In this document: positions 18,853 to 28,311 of the stretch, in pieces
How positions within the stretch are numbered: position 1 is the stretch's first letter
How the letters are laid out: every line of letters starts with the position of its first letter
Assembly (NCBI GenBank): GCA_023213195.1
Contig: CP096135.1
Span: forward strand, 124,001-188,000
Reading direction: 5' to 3'
DNA: 64,000 nucleotides
From: Sphingobacteriales bacterium JAD_PAG50586_3
GTDB lineage: Bacteria; Bacteroidota; Bacteroidia; CAMBQF01
Made by a program: the position numbers and the translations under genes
The notes under the pieces: generated by a model
What the model was told of the DNA's origin: nothing
What the model saw: the letters and a program-made list of their open reading frames with translations, nothing else
Database searches by the model: none

Positions 18853-18879
18853 AAAGCCCCGAGAAATTGGGGCTTTTTT
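18853..18879 (+). terminator. Terminator after tyrS
   Basis: The hairpin AAAGCCCC-GAGAAATT-GGGGCTTTTTT ends in a run of six T. It separates tyrS from the AT-rich accessory gene that begins at 18902. Confidence 0.85.
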
Positions 18880-18901
18880 GTTACCTTTAAATAAAAAAAT
18901 A

Positions 18902-21900
18902 ATGAGCATAATAGTAATAGCTAGTAAGCTTGCTGAAGCAGTTGCCACTGACATTACAACAAGTTGGATTATAAAGAAAGGAAGAAACCTCTTAGGATTA
19001 AATGAAGATCAATTTATAATTACACTTAGGGGGTTAATCAATGATACTATCCTGGAGTTCGATAAAAACCATAAAATTGAAAATGAAGGTAAAAATTTCC
19101 CGTTTTATCATTCAAAACCAATTATAGAGACTTTAATTGATATAAAATTGATTGGCTACGATAATGTCGACATTAAAGAGTTAAAAAATAAAATCAATGA
19201 ATACCCTAATATTATTAAGCCAACAATTTACCAATTAGAAATATTTATTGCTCTATTTGAGCAAAAATGTAGAGATAATTCAACCTTAAAAAAACATCAA
19301 TTTAACGATAATTATAAATATGCTATTTTTAGTATCCTTGAAACTTTAGACCAACTAAACAGCACAGTCAATTCAGTTCTAAAGGAAATAAATACTAGTT
19401 TAAAAACAGAATATTTTGTACAACTAGAAGAAATACAAGAAAATATTTATTCTTTTAAACCCAAAACAGCCTTAGAAAGATTAAACAAATTAGAAAAACG
19501 AGTTGAACAAAATGGCCAATTAACTAACATTATAGAATCTAAAATATGTTATTTAAAAGGAGTGTGTCTACAAGAAGAAAAAAACAATCTAGCGGCTGAA
19601 TATTTAATAAAATCTTACTTAAAATATACTAATAACACTATAAAATCCGAAGCTGCAATTGCATATCTAAATATTAATGATTTAGCTAATGCACAAAAAC
19701 TATCGGAAGAAATACTGAAAGAAGAACCTTATAATATTAATGGATGGGTTGTTAAGATATTACTAGACAAAGAAAATTTCATAGAAAATCTTAAAAATGT
19801 ACCTGCTTTAGTTATAGCCAAAAGAGGATTTGCATTGAATATGATTCGCCATATGAAAAGAACTTTAAACTTCAATGATGATCAAATAACCGATTTAGGA
19901 ATTAAAATTCCCGTCTTAGATGGAGAAAATCTCACATATTTTAACAGAGTAACTTTTGAATTAGTAATAGAGCATCAACTTTCAAACTATTTTGGCTCTG
20001 GTGTTCAGTTTAAGTATGATGAATTAGGCAAAGTATATTACACCAATATTGAAAAACTAAAAAACATTCTAAAATTATTAGATAATTTCTTCAGCAAAAT
20101 AGACAATACGGAAATTAGTGACGTGTTTATTGAATTAAAGTTCTTTCAAATTATGATAAATCATTTGACAGGTAAAGAAAAACAAGATGCTGAAAAGTTC
20201 AAAAAGATATATTATGCAATTAAAGGTAATTTGCCGATATATGATATTTTATATTCACAATATTTAGCAGATTGTGGGGATATTGAAAATGCAATAGATA
20301 TTTTAAGCAAATCGCAACACGAAAGCATTATATACTTACAACTCATCTATTACTATAGAGTACAAAAAAATCAGGGGCTGTAAACCAATTAGTTGACAAA
20401 TACATTAATTCGATTAATATAGTTGATTTTAGTACAATTTATAATGTCAAAAGCTTTTTACTCTGCCTAATGCCAGACCTACAAACAATTAAGTCTGCAT
20501 ATGAAAACATAATAAATCAAAAAACTTTCGAAAACCAATTAATAAAAGAATTATTTACACACACAATTGAAGTTTGTTATTTTATTGAGGGATTAGACAA
20601 AAAAAACATAATAGACAGACTACTCAAGCTGAATGATAATTTCAATGAACACATAGAAATAAAGGCTCATATCTGTCAACTATTATTTTTGTTAGAAGCA
20701 TATTCAGAATGCTCAAAAATAATTACTCCAATGTTCGACAAAAACACTTACTCGGAATTGGGTTTTTTATATGCGAGAGCAACATATAGGAGTAATACCA
20801 ACCTGCAAGAACTATTACTGTATTTTAAAGGGTTGCGAGTCAATAACAACAAAAGTCCTTTTGAATTTCTAGCACTAGAATATAATATTAGAATAAACAT
20901 ATCAGATTATGAAAATATTATAGATATATGCTGGAGAGGTATTGAACAATACCCTGACATAGAAGAATTTCACTCAAACTTATTGAATGCTTTAGCAAAT
21001 AAGAATCAAATAGATAATATCCAAAAATATTTAAATACTAATTATAAAAATGACTATGAAAACGAAGAAACAGGATTAATTGCATGTCGTTCTCTTCAAA
21101 AAACCGGCTATAAAAAACAAGCTGCCGAGATATTATATAATTTGTCTATTAAAATTCAAAATTCAAAATCCAGAACGTATTATTTAACTCTATTAGAGTT
21201 CCCAGATGGCTTTCTATCGGAATATGACGTTGTGGAAAATAGTTCATATATTAAAATTCAAAATGGCGATGACACAAAGTTGCTGAAAGTTAACTCTAAA
21301 GATCATAATCAATATATAGGGAAAAATCTAAATGATACTGTTTTAATTAATAAAAGAGGTTTAGAATTTGAAAGCTATTCCATAACAAGAATAATGAATG
21401 CTCACCTGTTTCTTCTTGAACAAATTATGGAAGAAGCTGCAACTGGAAATAGCAATCTAGGAGTTGAAATCTTAAACTTTACTCAAAATGGAAATATTGA
21501 TTTTAAGGCATTTGAGAAATATTTCATTGATCGATTTGGTGTTGAAAATGAATTACAAAATGTAAAACGTGCTAAGAAACTAGATAATTACTATTTAGGT
21601 AAAGAAAACTTCAGCATGATTTGCAGAAATGTTTTTAATGAAAATCTACTAGAGGCATATCTATTTCTATGTCAGAATCAATTTGTTGCATTATCAAAAA
21701 CAGCCAATTCACAAATTAGTCTATTCCCAGACAATATCTATGTACTTGACTTCACAAGCTTAATACTATTCTCTGATTTAAAAGCTGACTACTCTATTAC
21801 TTTCGGCACAAAGTTCAGAATAAGCCCTAATCTAATTAAATTATTACGCGATCAACATTTAATATTAAAAAGCGAGAAAAATGAAAAAATGTCATTGGCA

Positions 21901-22652
21901 GTTAGTGAAAATAAAGTAAAGAAAATATTATATCCAGATGATTTCAATCAAAAAATACTGTCTTTATATGAAAAAATATTTGCATTTATCGATAGTGAAT
22001 GCATAGAATATATTATAGAAGAAGAAGTTGATTTAATTACCGAATTTAAACGTAAAAACGAACAAGACACTTATTTCAATTATCTAATGGACAATTGTTT
22101 AATGTGTTCTAACTTAAAATTTATATTAATTTCTAACGATACTTTTATAATTGACGCTTTCCAAAATATTGATAGATATATTATATCTCCTGAGCGATTC
22201 ATTAATACTTTTGGAAATGATGACACTAATCTTAAAGCACTAAATTATTACATCCAAAAAAATATGTTGGAGTATCAATTAATAGTACTCTTTTATATGA
22301 TAATTATATAAATTTAGTTGCCAACACAGATAATAATTTTAATATATGTCTTTTAAATTTAAAATATAAATTTTCGGTATCAGTCGAAAATGCAGTTGAG
22401 GCAATAAATTTTTTGAAGAATGTCTATACTGGCCTAACTCTTATTCACAATGATAAAAAACGATTATCACAAATAGTGTTTATTAATATTTTAGATGGAT
22501 GCTTTGGAAGTAAAGAAATTGTATTGTTTCTGAGAGATTCAATTATTAAGGAATTCAGTTTACTTGGCGATGCTGGTGATGAAATATTAGATTCTTTATA
22601 TTTTGCATTGAGCATTTATATAAAAAAACAGGCGGCGGCGCAATCTATTTAG
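18902..22652 (+). CDS. TPR protein with GreA/B-C-like and PIN-like domains, candidate conflict effector (two frameshifts)
   Basis: One protein of about 1250 residues when two frameshifts are repaired. The first is near 20365-20381, where an A or G run is one base short; the second is at GG 22269-22270. The helical N-terminus (about 1-150) has a motif like IIKPTIYQLEIFIALFEQKC, seen in other TPR/STAND-type defence proteins. Helical TPR-like repeats fill about 150-770. A segment near 775-845 (IGKNLNDTVLINKRGLEFE) has the spacing of the GreA/GreB C-terminal domain. The last 300 residues look PIN-like: YVLDFTSLILF, IEEEVDLITEF and ILISNDTFIIDAF supply spaced acidic residues. I recall this order being described as TPR-GreAB-C-PIN in work on conflict systems; I could not check it. 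Composition is far more AT-rich than its neighbours, between two terminators. The predicted role, nuclease-based defence acting near transcription or translation, is inference. Confidence 0.7.
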
Positions 22653-22757
22653 ATTTTATTAAATATCGCTTTACTCTAAGCCTTGGGTTTCAGTAAGCTA
22701 ACGATAGGCAGTATTTATTAAGCATCCAATAAATGCAATTACGACTACATATAAAAC

Positions 22758-22792
22758 AAAAAGCCCTCCCGAAGTATCGGGAGGGCTTTTTT
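22758..22792. terminator. Bidirectional terminator
   Basis: AAAAAGCCCTCCC-GAAGTATC-GGGAGGGCTTTTTT is symmetrical and serves the accessory gene on the plus strand and the sigma factor gene on the minus strand. Confidence 0.85.
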
Positions 22793-22817
22793 CCTTGGGT
22801 TAAGGGCTGTATTGGGT

Positions 22818-23325
22818 TTATTTATTGCGGCGGTTAATTTTGCCCATTAGTTCTTGGCGGGCTATGTGTATGCGGCTTTTAATGGTGCCTATTGGCAGGT
22901 TCATGTGTTCGCCAATTTCTTTGTATTTGTAGCCTTCTACATACATCTCAAAAGGAGTGCGGTATTCAGTTGGCAGTGCAGTAATAAGCCTCCTTAAATC
23001 CTGCTCGTACAAGCGGGTTTCGGTAGTGTTGTTGGTAGCTTTTTGGTGCAACCTGTCGCTATCGGTAGTAACATGTGCATCAATTACCTTAGCCTTTACG
23101 CACGTTTTTGCGGTATACGTTTATGAAAGTGTTTTTCATAATGGTTAGTAACCATGCTTTAAGATTGGTAGAATCGGTAAAGCTATCTTGGTATTTAATG
23201 GCTTTGATGTATGTCTCCTGCATTAAGTCCTGAGCCTCATCGTAGTCTGCTGTCAGTTTAAATGCGAATTTTTTCATTTGATCCTGAAAGCTCATCATCT
23301 GGGTAGTAAATTCTATAGTTGACAT
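22818..23325 (-). CDS. ECF-type RNA polymerase sigma factor (one frameshift)
   Basis: About 169 residues across one frameshift. Region 2 is in the first part (YDEAQDLMQETYIKAIKYQDSF, then LKAWLLTIMKNTFINVYRK), region 4 in the second (LPTEYRTPFEMYVEGYKYKEI, then GTIKSRIHIARQ). The shift lies at CC 23093-23094 on the plus strand; removing one base joins the halves through KAKVIDAHV. ECF sigma factors redirect RNA polymerase to stress or envelope regulons. No anti-sigma gene is adjacent. A near-consensus -7 box (AATCTTTG, 23352-23359 on the minus strand) precedes the start. Confidence 0.87.
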
Positions 23326-23570
23326 ATGCTGTGTTTTTTAAAGTTCTGAGACAAAGATTGAGGCACAACAGAAGTATTTTCTTTGCTTTTCGATAACGGG
23401 TGCTTTTCTATCGATGGATTGTAGTGATTTGGTATATCAACCAACCATCGAAAGTGATAAATATGAGTATTAGCAGGGTATGCAGGCATTATTTAAGGCC
23501 ATTAAAACCATCTATCGATATAATGGATGGATAAGCCAACAATCAACCAAAATAAATATTTATTAATATT

Positions 23571-23622
23571 TACTTGACTTATCTTTTTTGATGTTGTACC
23601 TTTGTGGTGTTATTGCAATAAC
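23571..23622 (+). promoter_or_regulatory. Promoter with GTTATT-GC-AATAAC palindrome
   Basis: TACTTGACTT at 23571-23580 and a -7 box TACCTTTG at 23597-23604 are followed by the perfect palindrome GTTATTGCAATAAC at 23609-23622, placed over or just after the transcription start. The same arrangement occurs at 38581-38633. A dimeric repressor site is a reasonable inference. Confidence 0.6.
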
Positions 23623-23623
23623 G

Positions 23624-23665
23624 GCCTCACCCCCTAGCCCTCTCTCCTAAAGAGAGGGGGATTAA
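23624..23665. repeat. Dispersed GC-rich palindromic repeat (CCTCACCCCCTAGCCC family)
   Basis: Its core hairpin is CCCTCTCTCC-TAAA-GAGAGGGGG. It abuts the palindromic promoter above, so an element has inserted directly after that transcription start. Confidence 0.7.
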
Positions 23666-23681
23666 AAAATAGCCGCGGCTG

Positions 23682-23741
23682 AAAATCCCTCGTCTGTTGC
23701 TTAACAGCAACATCCACTCCCTTTACAAGGGAGAGTTTTTC
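23682..23741. repeat. Variable-hairpin repeat, copy A
   Basis: The frame AAATCCCTCGT...ACTCCCTTTACAAGGGAG encloses an inner hairpin GTTGC-TTAACA-GCAAC. The outer frame is shared with five other copies while the inner stem is unique. Confidence 0.7.
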
Positions 23742-23745
23742 GAGG

Positions 23746-23804
23746 TTTAAAATCCCCCGTTTAGTGCATAGCACTAAACACCCCTTTATAAAGGGGGAAC
23801 TTTT
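23746..23804. repeat. Variable-hairpin repeat, copy B
   Basis: The frame AAATCCCCCGT...ACACCCCTTTATAAAGGGGG encloses the perfect inner hairpin GTTTAGTGC-ATA-GCACTAAAC. It lies directly after copy A. Confidence 0.75.
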
Positions 23805-23854
23805 AAAATTGACCTACAATGCTTATTACGATTCAGAATGATGGTTTAATGATG

Positions 23855-23891
23855 GCCCCACCCCAAACCCCTCCCCGAAGGAGAGGGGCTT
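23855..23891. repeat. Dispersed GC-rich palindromic repeat (CCCCACCCCAAACCCC family)
   Basis: The core is CCCCTCC-CCGAA-GGAGAGGGG. It belongs to the same family as 3311-3347 and 25742-25778. Confidence 0.7.
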
Positions 23892-24155
23892 AAAAGAAAG
23901 GCCTTTAGAATTTAAGATAAATAATTTAACAAGAGGACAAGCTTTGCAATGGCTAAGACCAGCCGAGCCTTTATGGCGGCGCCATTGGTCAGTTGGTAAA
24001 TTGTTATGATAAGTATTGTTACCTACGGGCGGTTTGCGAAAGCAGGCTGCCTATGGGTGTTTGATGCCTACGGCAAACTAAAAACGAAAAGTGAAAAATG
24101 AAAAACAGCTTCGCAAAAAATTGAACTTTTTACTACAAGGCAGAGAGCCAAATAT

Positions 24156-24192
24156 TAGTGAGCAGAAATGACATGGTTTGCTACTGCTTGTA
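24156..24192. repeat. 37-bp direct repeat, left copy
   Basis: It begins TAGTGAGCAGAAATGACATG. The right copy is at 24261-24297 with 34 of 37 bases identical, and a variable-hairpin element lies between them. Confidence 0.7.
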
Positions 24193-24205
24193 AGGTTTGG
24201 AAGAC

Positions 24206-24253
24206 ACCCTCCCTCCCCTCGCTGCGCGAGGTACTCCCTCAATGAGGGAGACC
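24206..24253. repeat. Variable-hairpin repeat, copy D
   Basis: The inner hairpin is CCTCGC-TGC-GCGAGG and the outer arm CTCCCT-CAATG-AGGGAG. It lies between the two 37-bp direct repeats. Confidence 0.7.
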
Positions 24254-24260
24254 TAAAAAA

Positions 24261-24297
24261 TAGTGAGCAGAAATAATGTGGTTTGCTACTGCTTGTA
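24261..24297. repeat. 37-bp direct repeat, right copy
   Basis: It differs from the left copy at three adjacent or nearby bases and ends 5 nt from the stop codon of the permease gene on the minus strand. Confidence 0.7.
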
Positions 24298-24302
24298 GTA
24301 GA

Positions 24303-25547
24303 CTATTTACTACGAATAGCTTCTACGGGGTTTAGGCGCGATGCTGACCATGCCGGGATAATACCCGCTAACAGCCCTATGCTGCCTGATATAGTAATAG
24401 CCCTAACAATATTGGTAAGTGTAAGGCTTATGCCTGCATCCATAAAGCTATTTGCCGCAAGTGTAAGCAGGTAAATAAGCAACAGGCCTATTAAACCACC
24501 AATAAGGCATAGTATAATAGCTTCAAAAAGAAACTCAAGTAATATAAAATAGTTTTTTGCCCCCAGCGATTTTTTAATACCTATAAGGTTGGTACGCTCT
24601 GTAACCGATACAAACATAATGTTGGCAATGCCAAAGCCCCCAACTATAATAGAGAACAGGCCAATAATGCCACCGGCAACATATACTATAACCAACATAC
24701 CGGCAAAGCCTTGCGATAGCAGCGATGTTTGGTTAAGTGCAAAGTTTTGCTCTTCGGCGGGTTTTATGCGGCGTATGCTGCGCATAATACCTTCCAGCTC
24801 AGCTATAAGATCATCGTTTGTTACGCCGGGCTTGGCCTTAACTAAAATAAAAGGGTTGGTGCCTTCTTTAGTAATGTTGATAATGGTTTTGCCAAAATTT
24901 ACGGGTACAAGCACTTCACTATCGTGGGTGTTGCCAAACATATTATCGCCCTCGCGCTTAAATATGCCTATAACAGTCATTTTAGTGCCGTTAATAGATA
25001 CTACTTTGCCCAGCGGGTCGGTTTCGGGGAATAGATTTTCTACAATCTCGGGGCCTATAATGCATACCGAGCGGCCTGCGGTTTGTTCGGCATCGGTAAA
25101 ATACCGTCCATCGGCAATATCAAAGGTTGATATTTTATCGTAATCGTCAGACACGGCTTCAAAATTTACATCGCCCATGGCAAGGTTGCCATACTTTAAG
25201 GTTTTAGAAGTGCTGGCGCTAAAACAAACCCCATCGGCTAATTGAGATTTACGGCGTATATCGTCTGTTTCTTCCAGCTTAGGCAAGGGGCGGCTCATGT
25301 ATTTCCACCAGGGGTAGTCGGCCCCAAACTCCCATGGCCATTTTTGAACGTAAACAATGTTATCGCCCAGAGATGATACGCTGTCGGTAATTTTTTTATT
25401 TAGCGCATCTACCATAGTAAATACTGATATGATAGAGAATATACCTATAACAATACCCAACAACGACAGGAAGGTACGTAGCTTATTTTCTACCAACGCA
25501 TTTAGCGCCGAACCGAAACTTTCAAAAAACAGCCTAATAAATAGCAT
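24303..25547 (-). CDS. ABC transporter permease, MacB/FtsX type
   Basis: A 414-residue permease. An N-terminal helix (residues about 15-45, LRTFLSLLGIVIGIFSIISV) is followed by a periplasmic MacB-like core domain (about 50-275) and three FtsX-type helices at the end (IIGLFSIIVGGFGIANIMFV, LLEFLFEAIILCLIGGLIGL, ITISGSIGLLAGIIPA). Transporters of this type use periplasmic motions to move lipoproteins, peptides or drugs. No ATPase gene is adjacent, so the partner is encoded elsewhere. A -7 box lies 4 nt upstream of the start. Confidence 0.88.
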   Translation of the reverse strand: MLFIRLFFESFGSALNALVENKLRTFLSLLGIVIGIFSIISVFTMVDALNKKITDSVSSLGDNIVYVQKWPWEFGADYPWWKYMSRPLPKLEETDDIRRKSQLADGVCFSASTSKTLKYGNLAMGDVNFEAVSDDYDKISTFDIADGRYFTDAEQTAGRSVCIIGPEIVENLFPETDPLGKVVSINGTKMTVIGIFKREGDNMFGNTHDSEVLVPVNFGKTIINITKEGTNPFILVKAKPGVTNDDLIAELEGIMRSIRRIKPAEEQNFALNQTSLLSQGFAGMLVIVYVAGGIIGLFSIIVGGFGIANIMFVSVTERTNLIGIKKSLGAKNYFILLEFLFEAIILCLIGGLIGLLLIYLLTLAANSFMDAGISLTLTNIVRAITISGSIGLLAGIIPAWSASRLNPVEAIRSK

Positions 25548-25551
25548 AGAA

Positions 25552-25559
25552 CAAAGGTA
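25552..25559 (-). promoter_or_regulatory. Permease gene promoter, -7 box
   Basis: Read on the minus strand this is TACCTTTG, ending 4 nt before the ATG at 25547. The transcript should be leaderless or nearly so. Confidence 0.65.
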
Positions 25560-25657
25560 ATGGGCTTATGTTAATAGCAAACGAATTGCTGCCCTTATTT
25601 ATTGTATTAGTGCAGAAAGAGTGTAAATAGTTACAGTAGTCCACAAAACTGGTTTTA

Positions 25658-25701
25658 CCTCACCCCTAAATCCCCCTCTCCTAAAGGAGTGAGGGGGACT
25701 T
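25658..25701. repeat. Dispersed GC-rich palindromic repeat (CCCCTAAATCCCC family)
   Basis: Almost identical over 37 bases to the copy at 1201-1237, with the longer left end CCTCACCCCTAAATCCCC. Confidence 0.75.
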
Positions 25702-25741
25702 GAATAGTATTCGTTTTTGGTTTCTCCCCCTACAGTTTAAA

Positions 25742-25778
25742 AGCCCCACCCTTAAAGGGGAGGGGTTGGGGTGGGGTC
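25742..25778. repeat. Dispersed GC-rich palindromic repeat (CCCCACCCCAACCCC family, inverted)
   Basis: The inverted core is CCCCTCCCC-TTTAA-GGGTGGGG, of the same family as 3311-3347. Together with 25658-25701 it fills most of the gap between the permease and the next gene. Confidence 0.7.
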
Positions 25779-25855
25779 AAACGCAAAAAGCCGCCTATGT
25801 GGGGGGCAGCTAATTGCAACAAGAACTATACAAAATCTATGAAAAGAATAACATG

Positions 25856-26377
25856 CTACTCATTGTCAGGGTTCTCCGGAGTTTCAGGAGTGTAAGATGC
25901 CAGTGGGGTAACCACTTTTGGTTTTTGTACCGGCTCTTTAGTGTTTACATGGGCTGTATCATCGTATATAAACTCGGTATTGGTAGAGTTTACAGCTTTA
26001 ATACGGTAAAAGTTGCTACCATCAGCCGGGCTATTATCGCGGCAGCTGTAAGTAATTTTGTTTGGCGATGCTACAGCAGGCAGTTTGCCCATATAGCTAT
26101 AGTTTACACCATCGGCCGATTTTTCTATAATAAGCTTGGCTTGCGCATCTTGTTTGCTAAGTATCCAGTTAAGTTTAACTACACCATCAGTATAAGTGGC
26201 GGTAAACTTATCTAAGTTAGCGGTGCTTGGTACATCTTCTCTTACTATAGAAGATGCTAAGCTTGCTGCTGCGGGTGAGCCTTGTTGTGCAAAAGTTGCA
26301 ACAGACAGTAACATAAAGGCTGCAATTAACGTTTTCATGGCTGAGTATTTTTTAATGGTTTTCATAGCGGTGTCCAT
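25856..26377 (-). CDS. Secreted protein with fibronectin-type-III-like fold
   Basis: A 173-residue exported protein (about 160 if started at the inner ATG at 26338). The signal sequence KTLIAAFMLLSVATFAQ is clear. Residues about 55-140 (KLNWILSKQDAQAKLIIEKS, then FYRIKAVNSTNTEFIYDD) follow the strand pattern of fibronectin type III-like domains of Bacteroidota surface proteins. A short proline-rich tail ends it, without a T9SS sorting signal. The function is unknown. Three in-frame ATGs compete as start; the promoter at 26397 allows all of them. Confidence 0.6.
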   Translation of the reverse strand: MDTAMKTIKKYSAMKTLIAAFMLLSVATFAQQGSPAAASLASSIVREDVPSTANLDKFTATYTDGVVKLNWILSKQDAQAKLIIEKSADGVNYSYMGKLPAVASPNKITYSCRDNSPADGSNFYRIKAVNSTNTEFIYDDTAHVNTKEPVQKPKVVTPLASYTPETPENPDNE

Positions 26378-26396
26378 TTTTCATTTGTCTCTGAAA

Positions 26397-26404
26397 CAAA
26401 AGTA
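26397..26404 (-). promoter_or_regulatory. Promoter -7 box for the secreted protein gene
   Basis: On the minus strand this reads TACTTTTG, 19 nt upstream of the first ATG at 26377. Confidence 0.55.
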
Positions 26405-26641
26405 TAGCAGCCCCCCGGCTTAAATAAACCTACCACACCCTTACACTTGCAGATGTAAGTTTTTTAAGAAAATGTGTTACCCTCCACACCCCTATTAAAG
26501 AAAGTAGAAATGCTGAAATAGCTATGGATAATGGCTTGTGGGGATTATCCTGAAAATGAAAAAAACTCAAGTAAACTATTTATCGCATGAAAGTTTGCAC
26601 CTGTATATCAAAAAACATTACCTTTATTCCAACCATTTGTT

Positions 26642-26965
26642 ATGAAAGTTAAGCTGATTGATTTAGCATCGGCCCGATCAGGCGATAAAAACGATGTTTG
26701 CAACATAGGAGTGATGGCAAAATCGAAAGAAAACTATTCTCTTTTGAAAGAGCATTTAACCCCAGAGGTGGTAAAACAACACTTTGGCCCTTTAATTAAA
26801 GGCGAAGTAGTGCGCTACGAGTGGGAATCTATAGAATCGTTAAACTTTGTGTGCCACGGCGCTTTAGATGGTGGCGCATCGCGCTCTATGCGAATGGATA
26901 CGCTAGGCAAAAACTTTAGCAGCCACCTGCTGCGCCTGGAGTTGGATATTCCTGAATTAAATTAA
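26642..26965 (+). CDS. AtuA-related ferredoxin-fold protein
   Basis: A 107-residue protein like the C-terminal domain of AtuA and the free-standing AtuA-related proteins of Bacteroidota. The pattern IDLASARSGDKNDVCNIGVM, a central VVKQHFGPLIKGEVVRYEW and SMRMDTLGKNFSSHLLRLEL matches what I remember of that family. AtuA belongs to acyclic terpene/branched-chain acyl-CoA breakdown. An acyl-CoA dehydrogenase begins 27 nt downstream, so a role in acyl-CoA catabolism fits. The exact reaction of the small domain is not known to me. Confidence 0.65.
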   Translation: MKVKLIDLASARSGDKNDVCNIGVMAKSKENYSLLKEHLTPEVVKQHFGPLIKGEVVRYEWESIESLNFVCHGALDGGASRSMRMDTLGKNFSSHLLRLELDIPELN

Positions 26966-26991
26966 AACAACATAAAGATACCTATATAGTT

Positions 26992-28179
26992 ATGGCAATT
27001 GTAACAAACCCATTTACCGAAGAGCACGAGTTATTGCGCCACTCGGTACGCAGTTTTATAGAGGCTGAAATTTTACCAAACGTTGATGAGTGGGAGAAAA
27101 ACCACTACTGCTCTCGCGATATTTTTACCAAGTTTGGCCAACAGGGCTTTTTTGGGGTTAGCTACCCTACCCAATATGGCGGCAGTGGCATGGACCTTTG
27201 GGCAGCAGCTGTTGTAGCCGAAGAGTTAGCTTATGCTAACTGCGGTGGTTTGGGCATGTCGCTATATGCACATACTTATTTACCATTACCATTAATACTG
27301 GCTATTGGAACCGAAGAGCAAAAACAAAAGTACCTTGCCCCTGCCTTAAGTGGCCAAATGGTTGCCGGCTTAGGTATAACCGAGCCAAGCGGCGGCAGCG
27401 ACGTTGCCGGTATGCTTACCAAGGCTGAAGATAAAGGCGATTATTGGTTGATTAACGGCTCTAAGATGTGGATTACCAACGGCAACCTTGCCGACTTTAT
27501 AGTATTGGTGGCCCGCACCGGCGAGGGCCACAACCTAAGCCTGTTTATTTTTGATACCAAGACAGAAGGTTTTGAGTCTATACCCGTACATAACAAGTTG
27601 GGTATGCACAGCAGCGATACCGGCCAGTTATTCTTCTCAGACTGTAAAATACCAAAATCGGCCTTGTTGGGCGAGGTTAACATGGGCTTTTACTACCTGA
27701 TGGGTAATATACAGGAAGAACGCTTAATTGCTGCCATTACTGGCACATTTGCAGCCGAGTGGGCACTTAACAAAGCCAAAAACTACATGAACGAGCGTAA
27801 GGCTTTTGGTCGCGAAATTGGAAAATTCCAGGTGCTGCGCCACAAACTAGCCGAAATGGCTATTAAGGTAGAGTGCTGCCGCAGCATGGCTTACCGCGCC
27901 ATGGCAGAGTTTATTGAGAAAGGCCCTGAGGCTATCAAAATCATTTCTATGGCTAAGGCCTATGTATCTGAAACTACGCTGGAGGTTATACACGAGGCGA
28001 TACAAATACACGGTGGCTGGGGTTACATGGAAGACTATGGCCTGGCCCGCGCTTGGCGCGACTGCCGCCTTATGACCATTGGGGCAGGCACCACCGAAAT
28101 TATGAACGAAATTATAGGCAAACTGGTAATTGACGAGGTAGAACACAAACGCCAGGTTATTAAGGCACGCGTACACTAG
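26992..28179 (+). CDS. Acyl-CoA dehydrogenase
   Basis: A 395-residue FAD enzyme that introduces the alpha-beta double bond into acyl-CoA. The FAD/substrate signatures GLGITEPSGGSDVAGM and WITNG are present in the middle beta domain. The C-terminal helical part has ERKAFGREIGKFQVLRHKLA and IQIHGGWGYMEDYGLARAWR, with the flavin-binding GAGTTEIMNEIIGK near the end. The predicted catalytic glutamate lies in the EDYG region. Length is normal. It forms a unit with the AtuA-related gene. Confidence 0.93.
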   Translation: MAIVTNPFTEEHELLRHSVRSFIEAEILPNVDEWEKNHYCSRDIFTKFGQQGFFGVSYPTQYGGSGMDLWAAAVVAEELAYANCGGLGMSLYAHTYLPLPLILAIGTEEQKQKYLAPALSGQMVAGLGITEPSGGSDVAGMLTKAEDKGDYWLINGSKMWITNGNLADFIVLVARTGEGHNLSLFIFDTKTEGFESIPVHNKLGMHSSDTGQLFFSDCKIPKSALLGEVNMGFYYLMGNIQEERLIAAITGTFAAEWALNKAKNYMNERKAFGREIGKFQVLRHKLAEMAIKVECCRSMAYRAMAEFIEKGPEAIKIISMAKAYVSETTLEVIHEAIQIHGGWGYMEDYGLARAWRDCRLMTIGAGTTEIMNEIIGKLVIDEVEHKRQVIKARVH

Positions 28180-28199
28180 GTGTTAGGTTCTAGGAAAAT

Positions 28200-28249
28200 A
28201 CTCTCCCTTATAAAGGGAGTACCCGAGCGATAGCGAGGGGAGGGATTCT
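28200..28249. repeat. Variable-hairpin repeat, copy E (inverted)
   Basis: The outer arm CTCCCTTATAAAGGGAG is perfect. The inner part, CCCGAGCGATAGCGAGGGG, pairs only at its ends, so this copy is more degenerate than copy D, which it otherwise resembles on the opposite strand. Confidence 0.6.
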
Positions 28250-28277
28250 AGCCCCGGCATTTGTCGGGGCTTTTGTT
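28250..28277 (+). terminator. Terminator after the acyl-CoA dehydrogenase
   Basis: AGCCCCG-GCATTTGT-CGGGGCTTTTGTTT forms a stable hairpin with a T-rich tail. Confidence 0.75.
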
Positions 28278-28311
28278 TGTAACCAACTATTCAGCTATAC
28301 GTTAATTGCCT

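Larger units (their letters stand above)
23326..24302. other. Repeat-rich intergenic region of about 1 kb
   Basis: I find no plausible protein-coding gene here. The region holds a promoter with a palindrome (23571-23622), four different GC-rich palindromic elements, a 37-bp direct repeat, and a stretch (24074-24105) of simple words such as AAAACGAAAAGTGAAAAATG that also occurs inverted at 7090-7120. What the promoter at 23597 transcribes is unclear; an untranslated RNA interrupted by repeats is possible. Confidence 0.5.

Noticed and set aside
18823..18853. ATGCATAATTCAGAATGCAAA-type simple words (also near 38511 and 63358) as a regulatory motif
   Set aside because: They occur after unrelated genes without constant spacing to starts or stops and look like common low-complexity spacer DNA of this genome.
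23933..24120. Remnant of a gene or tRNA in the repeat-rich gap
   Set aside because: No frame, cloverleaf or recognisable motif could be found. Only simple words and short palindromes are present.
24283..24474. Frames antisense to the permease gene and others antisense to the nuo genes
   Set aside because: They are shadows of the strong coding bias of the true genes.
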